A stretch of DNA of 13,256 bases from Acidimicrobiia bacterium (lineage in GTDB: Bacteria; Actinomycetota; Acidimicrobiia; Acidimicrobiales; Hopanoidiivorantaceae). Within the stretch, counting starts at the first letter, position 1. Each line of letters begins with the position of its first letter. This document shows positions 1 through 5,069 of this stretch, in pieces. The notes under the pieces were generated by a model. The model was not told where the DNA came from. It did not search any database and worked only from the letters and a program-made list of their open reading frames with translations. The stretch is from the NCBI GenBank assembly GCA_020027305.1, contig JAHRAM010000021.1:1-13256 (forward strand), given 5' to 3'. A program made the translations under genes and the position numbers.

Positions 1-273
1 GAACCTAGAATATGTCAAAAACTCAAAAGAGGGGCAACGATATGAGCTGAGCAGTCATACCAATCATCGCTTAGGGAATCCTTCCGAGTCATCGCCTCTT
101 CAAATCCTAAGATGAGTGCTTCGTGGCTGCTGTAGAAATTGACGGTTTCCATTCTTGGGTCATCGTGGGGGTTGATTCCACACGACCGCATAAAGTCAAG
201 GGCTGCGTCAATGCCTTTTGCGACCTGCTCATATCGTTGCCCCTCTTTTGAGTTTTTGACATATTCTAGGTTC
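1..273. repeat. Terminal inverted repeat, probable foldback chimera
   Basis: Bases 1-47 are an exact reverse complement of bases 227-273, with 48-226 between the arms. The match stops at base 48 but runs to base 1, so the true arm may extend beyond the window. The inner arm lies within a conserved part of the DAHP synthase gene, and the outer arm breaks that gene just after its conserved Ser-Ala-His. The hexamer gctcat at the junction fits both the family sequence and the inverted copy, which suggests a strand switch at microhomology. This is what multiple-displacement amplification or assembly foldbacks look like. A genuine genomic inversion is possible but less likely. Confidence 0.85.
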
Positions 274-833
274 CAAGTGTGAACTCGCTCAAGGCTGGCA
301 AACCCACCCTTGGTGAAAGCCCTAAGCAGATTCAATGTGTAGGCGGCGCTTCCATAAGCAGTTAGAAGTCTTTTGGGGTCGGCGGTTCTGGCTTCGGCGT
401 TGAAGTCGTTGCTGTTTACCATTTCGCCTCTAAAGGATGGAAGTTCTTCGTCTTTGATTGTTTCAGTTGAGCTTGAGCGGGGTTTTGCGAACTGGCCAGC
501 TATTCTCCCAACCTTTACAATGGGCATGCCAGTTGAATAAGTGAGCACGACTGCCATCTGTAAGATAACTTTTAGTTTTGACATAATGTCGTCAGCTGAT
601 TCGCTCAGGCTCTCAGCGCATTTTCCCGCTTGGAGCAAGATTGCCTCACCCTCACAAACTTTTGCCAACTCCTCTCGCAAGGCACGGGCTTCGCCAGCAA
701 AAATCAGCGGCGGTTTTGAACCAAGCACCTTGAGGGAATTTTCTAGTTCCGTCTCGTTGGGCCATTCTGGCTGTTGAGCAGCCTCAAAATTTCGCCAACT
801 AGATGGAACCCAGTTTTTCTTTGATTTATCCAT
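15..833 (-). CDS. Class II DAHP synthase, 3'-truncated
   Basis: 3-deoxy-D-arabino-heptulosonate-7-phosphate synthase of the class II (plant/mycobacterial) type, first step of the shikimate pathway: condenses phosphoenolpyruvate with erythrose 4-phosphate. From the ATG at 833, family blocks appear in order: WVPSSWR (8-14), QQPEWP (20-25), FAGEARALR (45-53), the metal-binding Cys72 in KCAES, LLQ/LQMAVVLTY (66-99), KVGRIAGQFAKPRSS (107-121), FRGEMVN (134-140), SHEAL (236-240) and DCSAH (260-264). The last nine residues come from the inverted repeat. About 264 of a usual 440-470 residues remain, so the C-terminal metal ligands are missing. A GTG start at 923 would add 30 residues unlike the family N-terminus, so 833 is preferred. 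The family GGDCAE appears here as AGKCAE. Shine-Dalgarno is absent at 833. Truncation is probably artefactual. Confidence 0.9.
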   Translation of the reverse strand: MDKSKKNWVPSSWRNFEAAQQPEWPNETELENSLKVLGSKPPLIFAGEARALREELAKVCEGEAILLQAGKCAESLSESADDIMSKLKVILQMAVVLTYSTGMPIVKVGRIAGQFAKPRSSSTETIKDEELPSFRGEMVNSNDFNAEARTADPKRLLTAYGSAAYTLNLLRAFTKGGFASLERVHTWNLEYVKNSKEGQRYEQVAKGIDAALDFMRSCGINPHDDPRMETVNFYSSHEALILGFEEAMTRKDSLSDDWYDCSAHIVAPLLSF

Positions 834-880
834 TGAATTTAAAGGATATATCAAATATCGGCAAAATGCCATCAGTTTTT

Positions 881-917
881 GAAATTTGTAATTAAAAGTG
901 AAATTTGACAAAATTTC
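881..917 (-). promoter_or_regulatory. Mutually exclusive stems in the DAHP synthase leader
   Basis: Read on the minus strand, GAAATTT (917-911) can pair with AAATTTC (906-900) to form a perfect 7-bp stem with a TGTC loop. It can instead pair with ACAAATTTC (889-881), giving about nine pairs with one bulge when extended to GAAATTTTGT. The two pairings exclude each other. The 5' arm overlaps codons 8-10 of the candidate leader peptide, including Phe10, so a stalled ribosome would mask it. Further downstream are a small GGCA-TTT-TGCC hairpin (870-860) and GATAT/ATATC (858-844). There is no clear poly-U run after them, so transcription termination is not evident. Control of ribosome access to the gene is an alternative. 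Confidence 0.35.
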
Positions 918-939
918 GCTCACTCACTGAAATAGTCAT
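892..939 (-). CDS. Candidate Phe-rich leader peptide of the DAHP synthase gene
   Basis: A 15-codon frame, MTISVSERNFVKFHF, starts at ATG 939-937 and stops with TAA at 894-892, 58 bases before the DAHP synthase ATG. It has the best Shine-Dalgarno sequence in the window: a purine run at 962-940 with GGAGG at 952-948, eight bases from the ATG, whereas most neighbouring genes show none. Phe codons (all TTT) are at positions 10, 13 and 15. DAHP synthase feeds Phe synthesis, so ribosome stalling at these codons under Phe starvation would be a sensible control. It is not in the DAHP synthase frame, so it is not a missed N-terminus. TTT is common in A+T-rich DNA, so the Phe richness alone could be chance. 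No homology can be claimed. Confidence 0.5.
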   Translation of the reverse strand: MTISVSERNFVKFHF

Positions 940-1103
940 CCCCCTATCCTCCCTCTCCTCCGAGTAAAAAGGTGAAAGGTGGGTAGAAAAGTGAAAGTTA
1001 TTTACCACAACATTTGAATAGGCATATTCTTTATCAAGTGACCTATATCTATCTATATCTATGGACAACGATTTTATGTTAATCAGCTTCACAGGTATGA
1101 ATT

Positions 1104-1127
1104 TTTATAAGAGCAAATACTTATAAA
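1104..1127. repeat. 8-bp inverted repeat at the end of the SCO1664-family gene
   Basis: TTTATAAG (1104-1111) and CTTATAAA (1120-1127) are perfect complements around an 8-base loop, and the right arm covers the TAA stop codon of the minus-strand gene. It may protect or help end the transcript, but the stem is A+T-rich and no T-run follows on either strand, so it is not a standard Rho-independent terminator. Confidence 0.35.
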
Positions 1128-1858
1128 GGCCAGGGCCTGCCATAGTGCCCGCCTGGATCGTCTGGAAAATTCCCTGCTTCAATTAGCCAGTTGGTTCGTT
1201 CTAGGGTAGCTTCAATTTCTGCTTCGCTCAAAATCTCTTTTAACTCGCCACCTATGGGCGAGCCAACAAATTCATTAAGGTCTTTCAAAATGGCGTCAGC
1301 AATTTTCGCGCCAGCAAAATCCCAGATGATAGTTCGCAGTTTGAAATCTGTATGAAATGTCAGGGCATTATCAACGGCGTAGAGGCGCCCCGACTTGTCG
1401 GTCAAGATATGGCTGGATTGTCGGTCGGTTGAATTAATAACGATGTCAAGGGCACAAAGTCGCTCAAGGGCATCTTTGTGAAGCGCCTTGTCAATAGGGG
1501 TGAAGCTCAGGTAGTGCTTTTCTTCATCTGTATCAACAAAAGCCTGAAGCGAGCCAATGCCTAATGGCCCCTCTCTTATAATTGTGGTCGGTATTAACCC
1601 CCATCCAAGTTGTTCAGAAACCAAATAGGCAGCCCGCTCCCTTTTTGAAATTTCTGAAGGGAAATCCCACAGCGGACGCTCACCCTTCACAGGTTTATAG
1701 ACGGCAAGGGCTTTTTTATCGCCCAACTCAAGCTCCACCAAAAACACATAATTAGAAGCAGAAGTTATTTGCCCCAGAATGTTAATCTCGCCCTTGTTTA
1801 GAAGGGGTAAAAGATTTGGGCTTGAAAGATTTGCCTCAATCAATTCCAACAATGGCAA
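1121..1858 (-). CDS. SCO1664-family PI3/4-kinase-like protein
   Basis: Matches the conserved actinobacterial SCO1664 family (distantly related to phosphatidylinositol 3-/4-kinase folds; substrate unknown). Diagnostic blocks: YKPVKGERPLWDFP at 54-67 (Lys55 would be the ATP-binding lysine), AAYLVSEQLGWGLIPTT at 76-92, EGPLGIGSLQAFV at 96-108, LDIVINSTDRQSSHIL at 137-152 as the catalytic-loop equivalent, and YAVDNALTFH at 160-169 holding the likely metal Asp163. In relatives the loop usually reads NNADRKGGH and the later motif DHG, so Ser-Ser and Asn-Ala here are departures that could affect activity. No ATG fits: the first start is TTG at 1858, with further TTG codons at positions 3, 4 and 6. 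It overlaps the DUF3090 gene by 19 bases, suggesting coupled translation. 245 residues is near the family size. Confidence 0.85.
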   Translation of the reverse strand: MPLLELIEANLSSPNLLPLLNKGEINILGQITSASNYVFLVELELGDKKALAVYKPVKGERPLWDFPSEISKRERAAYLVSEQLGWGLIPTTIIREGPLGIGSLQAFVDTDEEKHYLSFTPIDKALHKDALERLCALDIVINSTDRQSSHILTDKSGRLYAVDNALTFHTDFKLRTIIWDFAGAKIADAILKDLNEFVGSPIGGELKEILSEAEIEATLERTNWLIEAGNFPDDPGGHYGRPWPL

Positions 1859-2421
1859 AAGTCGCTTTCGGGCGTGTTGTTAAGTGGGGCAGCACAGAAT
1901 TTACAAAGCGGGCGCCCTTCTTCAAGCAGTCGCTCTGCCACTTTCAAAAATGCCCCAGCTTGTTCCACAGAGACAATGAGGTGAATGGTCTCCACTTCTT
2001 CTTCTATGAACTCTTTATTTATTTCTTCGTCGTGGTAGGTTTTTAGTTTTGCAACCCAGTCTGGGTTTTCGCCCTCATCTGAAACTACTCGAGTAAGCAA
2101 CATTTCAATGTCGTTATACTTCTCAGCAAAATTGATTTTCAAATTTCCAAGCACCCAAGATAAAGATTCAACATCGGGAGGCTCTGGCTCTAACTCATCA
2201 GGCGCAATATCGTATTCCACAGAATTGTTTTCAGTTATTATTGTGAAGATGTTAAACAGGGCGACTACATGTGATTTCTCACATTTGAGAGACAGGGTTT
2301 GCTCACCAGCCTTACATTGAAAGAAAAATACCCGCTGCCCTTTCTCGCCCTCAGCCCCGACCGTGAAAATCTCTGGCTTTATGGTGTAGTCGGGCTCAAT
2401 GGATTCAATGTCGTCGCTCAT
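1840..2421 (-). CDS. DUF3090 family protein
   Basis: Conserved actinobacterial protein of unknown biochemical role, usually found beside the SCO1664-family and phosphomutase-like genes, as here. Visible family marks: FTVGAEGEKGQRVFFFQ near residues 19-35, a beta-rich N-terminal half, an acidic EPEPP stretch in the middle, and a C-terminal GRPLCKFCAAPL with a later Cys-His-Cys, resembling the CPLC...C metal-binding tail of relatives. The tail is shorter than the usual ending and stops at CHCWN. 193 residues is normal length. ATG at 2421 is clear but has no Shine-Dalgarno sequence. It lies 42 bases after the phosphatase gene and overlaps the next gene by 19 bases, so the three are probably one transcript. 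Confidence 0.85.
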   Translation of the reverse strand: MSDDIESIEPDYTIKPEIFTVGAEGEKGQRVFFFQCKAGEQTLSLKCEKSHVVALFNIFTIITENNSVEYDIAPDELEPEPPDVESLSWVLGNLKINFAEKYNDIEMLLTRVVSDEGENPDWVAKLKTYHDEEINKEFIEEEVETIHLIVSVEQAGAFLKVAERLLEEGRPLCKFCAAPLNNTPESDFCHCWN

Positions 2422-2463
2422 TTTGAGTTTGTGGGTTGGTGGTTTCTGGTTTTTAAGTTTGTA

Positions 2464-3264
2464 TTAATTAAATGTCGCGTTAACCCCTAAAATCATGGCT
2501 TGCAAGGATGATGTGTCGGTTGGCGAAATTAAAATGGAAGACACAGATGCTGGCGAAATCATAATTCTCTGAAATAGGTCAATTGGAACTCCCAAGAAAT
2601 ATCCTAGTGCAGCTTTTATGGGGTCGGCATGTGAAACAGCCACAATTGTTTTTCCCTTATGCTTTGTGGCAAGTTCGTTCAGCCCATCAACTATTCGGCT
2701 TTGTAGGTCAAAAAAGGATTCACCCTTTGGGAAGGTGAAGCTACCTGGTCGGCTTTGAACCAGCTTCCAGTCGGGGAGTTTTCTAAGGTCGGAAAGTTTT
2801 TTGCCAGTCCAGCTTCCAAAATCGCATTCATTAAGGGCAGGGAATTGAATGGGTTTTTGCTTGTTAGTTTTGCTTCCACTACTTTTAATCGGGTTCCCAT
2901 TTAAAGCTTTTGAAATAATTGCTGCAGTTTCTCTGGCTCGTTCCATAGGGGAGCAATAGACAATTGCTTTAGGGTGCTTGTCGGCAATATGTTTTGCTGT
3001 AGCCTCAACTTCTTCAACGCCCTTTTTAGAAATATGTAGACCAGGCTTTCTGCCAGGAAGCACCTTGCCAGTAGTCCCAGTAGTTCCGTGCCGAACCAGA
3101 AGCAGCAAAGTAGATTTGGATTTGGCAGGCGATTTAGATTTGGATTTGGTGGCTGGTTTGGATTTGTTAGCTGATTTGGATTTGGCAGGCGATTTAGTTT
3201 TGTTAGCTGATTTGGATTTGGCAGGCGATTTAGTTTTGTTAGCCATTTTAGATTTATTAGACAT
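2464..3264 (-). CDS. Histidine phosphatase family (phosphomutase-like) protein with Lys-rich tail
   Basis: Member of the phosphoglycerate mutase-like histidine phosphatase superfamily, closest by context to the actinobacterial MSMEG_4193-type putative phosphomutase; substrate unknown. Core motifs: LLLLVRHGTTG at 53-63 with phospho-acceptor His59 and Arg58, GRKPGLHISKKG at 71-82, YCSPMERARETA at 103-114, Glu146 in NECDFGSW, and second catalytic His212 in AVSHADP. The first 50 residues are an added tail of Lys, Ser, Pro, Ala and Thr (17 Lys), built from a 12-residue unit starting ANKTKSP repeated about three times. Such tails resemble those of bacterial histone-like proteins and could bind nucleic acid, ribosome or acidic polymers; that is inference. 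ATG 3264 is used; Met7 is an alternative. First gene of the three-gene unit; no Shine-Dalgarno sequence seen. Confidence 0.85.
   Translation of the reverse strand: MSNKSKMANKTKSPAKSKSANKTKSPAKSKSANKSKPATKSKSKSPAKSKSTLLLLVRHGTTGTTGKVLPGRKPGLHISKKGVEEVEATAKHIADKHPKAIVYCSPMERARETAAIISKALNGNPIKSSGSKTNKQKPIQFPALNECDFGSWTGKKLSDLRKLPDWKLVQSRPGSFTFPKGESFFDLQSRIVDGLNELATKHKGKTIVAVSHADPIKAALGYFLGVPIDLFQRIMISPASVSSILISPTDTSSLQAMILGVNATFN
3115..3243. repeat. 36-bp in-frame tandem repeats encoding the Lys-rich tail
   Basis: On the plus strand the pattern gatttggatttggcaggcga recurs, with a 36-base period best seen from about 3172 to 3243 (two near-identical units) and decaying copies down to 3115. Each unit encodes twelve residues of the phosphatase tail. 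Repeats of this kind expand and contract by slippage in whole codons, so tail length may vary between relatives. Confidence 0.8.
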
Positions 3265-3517
3265 CTAATAAGTCTATTTATGGAATATAAAATTTATCTA
3301 CAGATAAAATTTAGCTATAGAAATGTAAAAAGCTTGACCTTATGAAATGGATGGGATGAAATGGATGAGCAAAATTTAATGCTTGCTAGACATATTTTTA
3401 ATAGTTACTGTTTTTAATAGTTACTACAAAATCAAATGAAAATTTTGGCAAGACTTCGGCTTATTAAATATTTATTAAAAGTTGTAAATTCTTTCAAAGC
3501 TAAGGAAGTGTTATCGA
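3265..3517. repeat. Gene-free stretch with three short tandem duplications
   Basis: No gene is seen in these 253 bases. Three unrelated duplications lie within 140 bases: 17 bp, 3287-3303 and 3304-3320 (15 of 17 identical); 14 bp, 3342-3355 and 3356-3369 (13 of 14); 16 bp, 3395-3410 and 3411-3426 (15 of 16). The first pair also creates a dyad, TTTATC-TACA-GATAAA at 3293-3308, about 30-45 bases upstream of the phosphatase ATG, where a promoter or operator would be expected. No convincing -10/-35 pair was found. Confidence 0.7.
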
Positions 3518-3874
3518 TTACGGAGTAGGCGAAATGAAAATCAATTCTCCTGTTACTGGATCTACTGCTAGTGCAGAATCATCAGCGGAAAACGACTCAG
3601 TCAAAGGGCTGTAGTTTCTTGAGTTAATAATTTGTGAATATGTATCCACATTGTTTGCCCGCCTTCTCGCGTTGTTGTAGGAAATAAAAGATACAACAAT
3701 TACCGTAATAGTTAGCAATATAGCAAAAGCTGCAGCTGAAATTATGATAGCCCACACAGGCTTTGAAAGACCTCCCCCCTCACTTATCCTTTCGCTTACT
3801 TCACCGCTTTGAATGTTTCCGGTTCCGCCTTCTCCAATTTGCCCCTCGTCATTTTGAGATTGCTCAATAACCAT
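3518..3874 (-). CDS. Small single-pass membrane protein, function unknown
   Basis: 118 residues that I do not recognise. Residues 1-37 are acidic and Gly/Ser/Glu-rich; 39-65 (from PVWAIIISAAAFAILL) form one strong transmembrane helix; NNARRRAN at 67-74 follows immediately; the remainder is polar and ends ISPTP. There is no cleavable signal peptide or lipobox. By the positive-inside rule the Arg cluster puts the C-terminus in the cytoplasm and the acidic N-terminus outside. ATG at 3874 has no Shine-Dalgarno sequence. It is divergent from the lipoprotein gene across a 216-base spacer, so the two could share regulation, but no functional link can be shown. Confidence 0.7.
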   Translation of the reverse strand: MVIEQSQNDEGQIGEGGTGNIQSGEVSERISEGGGLSKPVWAIIISAAAFAILLTITVIVVSFISYNNARRRANNVDTYSQIINSRNYSPLTESFSADDSALAVDPVTGELIFISPTP

Positions 3875-4017
3875 TGAATAATTTTACTATGTCTGTAGTA
3901 ATTTTTCATTCACAAAATTTACAAGTTTCAAATTGAATTAAGGGTAAAAATTGAGGTCAAAATATCATTTTTTAAATATATTCATGCATTATGAAGGCAA
4001 TCTCTCCCAATTGTAAA

Positions 4018-4049
4018 AATTTGCTCCTGTGGCTTGTAGCCAGCAAATT
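4018..4049. promoter_or_regulatory. Bulged inverted repeat upstream of the lipoprotein gene
   Basis: AATTTGCT (4018-4025) pairs with AGCAAATT (4042-4049), and GGC (4031-4033) with GCC (4039-4041), leaving a 5-base bulge on the left. The right arm is continuous (11 bases). It directly abuts the candidate extended -10 at 4051-4059, so it could be an operator. It is an unlikely terminator because no T-run follows. Confidence 0.3.
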
Positions 4050-4076
4050 GTGGTATAAATTAATACAATATATATA
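4048..4076 (+). promoter_or_regulatory. Candidate promoter of the lipoprotein gene
   Basis: An extended -10, TGG then TATAAA (4051-4059), would start transcription near 4066, leaving about 25 bases to the first ATG. An alternative is TTGTGG (4048-4053), a 17-base spacer and TATATA (4071-4076), which would start transcription only about 8 bases before ATG 4091 and so favour the ATG at 4106. The region is very A+T-rich, so chance matches are likely. Confidence 0.35.
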
Positions 4077-4090
4077 AATTAAATTAAGGT

Positions 4091-4852
4091 ATGGATATTA
4101 ATGCTATGTGGAAAAAGCGAAAGACATTAATCGCTGCATTTGCAATTTTGATGTTGCTATTGTCTAGCTGTGGCGGCAGTGCTGGTGCCAGTGATGTCAC
4201 TGGTGAAACATCCACAACTCAAGAACAGCAAGTAAGCGTAGCCACAGAAGAAAAAACTAATATTGCCCGAAATGCTATTAACTTAAGTATTGTTTCTGAG
4301 GAGATTTTACCAAATGGAGGCGGCAAGGTTGTATTTTCAGATGGCACTGTTGAAGAATACACCACAGATGCCAATGGAGCTGAAAAAGGAACTAGAAAAA
4401 ATGAAGAAGCTGGCACTACTGAAACTTTTATACGTCAATCAGATGGCACAGAGAGGGGAGAGACGTCTTATCCTGATGGTCACAAAAGGGAATACTATCT
4501 TGACGAGGATGGCTTTGAAAGAGGAAGCATATATGACAACCCTAGAGATAAAGAAAATAGTTTGAGGATTGACTATACAGTAGCTACAGATGGTGTTGTA
4601 ACTGAAAAATGGAGTAATGTTCCATTGTTTGAAGCTCTTGAGAGAGTTTTTCAGTTAGATGGTTCGGAAGTTGGTACTTTAATTGATGAAAATAAAAATA
4701 TTTTGACATATACCAAGGATACAGATGGAGTGCTTAAGGGGACTTGGAAAAATGAAGCAGGTGATTTAATAAAGACTTATGTAAGGCACCCTAATGGTGC
4801 GATAGTGTCGCGATTGCCCGACGGAACAATCGGAAACTCTGACAAGCCATAA
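4091..4852 (+). CDS. Putative lipoprotein with beta-hairpin-like repeats
   Basis: A 253-residue exported lipoprotein of unknown function. The N-terminus has a basic WKKRK stretch, a hydrophobic core and a lipobox LLSSC, predicting lipidation at Cys27 (Cys22 if the ATG at 4106 is used) and anchoring outside the cytoplasmic membrane. A Ser/Thr/Gly/Glu linker follows. From about residue 70 the protein is six to seven degenerate units of about 22 residues with a DGT or DGxxxG turn: SDGTVEEY, SDGTERGE, PDGHKREYY, EDGFERGS, TDGVVTEKW, TDGVLKGTW, PDGTIGN. This resembles MORN or YwqK-type antiparallel hairpin repeats, which often serve binding roles, but I cannot assign a named family. ATG 4091 has AAGG too close; ATG 4106 has GGA at better spacing and is equally plausible. 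Confidence 0.75.
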   Translation: MDINAMWKKRKTLIAAFAILMLLLSSCGGSAGASDVTGETSTTQEQQVSVATEEKTNIARNAINLSIVSEEILPNGGGKVVFSDGTVEEYTTDANGAEKGTRKNEEAGTTETFIRQSDGTERGETSYPDGHKREYYLDEDGFERGSIYDNPRDKENSLRIDYTVATDGVVTEKWSNVPLFEALERVFQLDGSEVGTLIDENKNILTYTKDTDGVLKGTWKNEAGDLIKTYVRHPNGAIVSRLPDGTIGNSDKP

Positions 4853-4896
4853 GCGTTAAAAGCAAAGAAAACGAATAAAAAATTAAAAATATTAAA

Positions 4897-4926
4897 TTGG
4901 GGAAACTAAAACCAAAAATATATAAC
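4897..4926 (+). promoter_or_regulatory. Candidate promoter for the small membrane peptide and SDR gene
   Basis: TTGGGG (4897-4902) and TATAAC (4921-4926) are 18 bases apart and would start transcription near 4933, about 26 bases before the small open frame at 4959. A 7-bp inverted repeat, CAATATT/AATATTG (4927-4933 and 4943-4949), lies at and just after the predicted start and could be an operator. Base composition makes this tentative. Confidence 0.3.
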
Positions 4927-4958
4927 CAATATTTAATTATTTAATATTGAAAGAAAAA

Positions 4959-5069
4959 ATGAACAGAAAGCAAAAACCTAAGTCAACAAAGATTAGAAAG
5001 CCAATCCTAACTACAGCGCTATTTCTTGTTGTATCTATATTTGCTTCAGCCCTAGCTCTCAATGTTTAA
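4959..5069 (+). CDS. 36-residue one-helix membrane peptide overlapping the SDR gene
   Basis: ATG 4959 to TAA 5067-5069 encodes 36 residues. The N-terminus is strongly basic (MNRKQKPKSTKIRKP), followed by a hydrophobic segment (ILTTALFLVVSIFASALAL) of transmembrane or signal-peptide type, then NV and stop. The stop overlaps the SDR start: the SDR ATG lies at 5062-5064 within aATGttTAA, an 8-base overlap suggesting coupled translation. Its role may be a small membrane protein, or a translated leader whose reading delivers ribosomes to the SDR start, which lacks its own Shine-Dalgarno sequence. The base before ATG 4959 is in an A-rich run with a weak GAAAG. Hydrophobicity pattern makes chance less likely; homology unknown. 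Confidence 0.5.
   Translation: MNRKQKPKSTKIRKPILTTALFLVVSIFASALALNV

Noticed and set aside
1..273. The inverted repeat as a mobile-element terminus or attachment site
   Set aside because: It consists of conserved coding sequence, has no target duplication or transposase, and ends at the contig edge, which fits a foldback artefact better.
892..1092. A 66-codon minus frame upstream of the DAHP synthase
   Set aside because: The upstream 51 codons have no family features and no ribosome site; only the last 15 codons from ATG 939 are supported by a Shine-Dalgarno sequence, so only those are reported.
2978..3268. A plus-strand frame rich in Leu-Asp-Leu-Ala repeats
   Set aside because: It is the antisense reading of the repeat-coded Lys-rich tail and the phosphatase domain, whose minus-strand reading has clear family motifs.
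3115..3426. CRISPR array
   Set aside because: The repeats are direct tandem units without unique spacers, partly coding, and no cas gene is present.
3535..3615. A short plus-strand frame with GGAG eight bases upstream, antisense to the membrane-protein gene
   Set aside because: Its 26 residues have no hydrophobic or conserved pattern, and the opposite strand codes a convincing transmembrane protein.
3518..4852. Divergent membrane protein and lipoprotein as a toxin-immunity or defence pair
   Set aside because: No toxin, nuclease or immunity domain is visible; divergent arrangement alone is not evidence.
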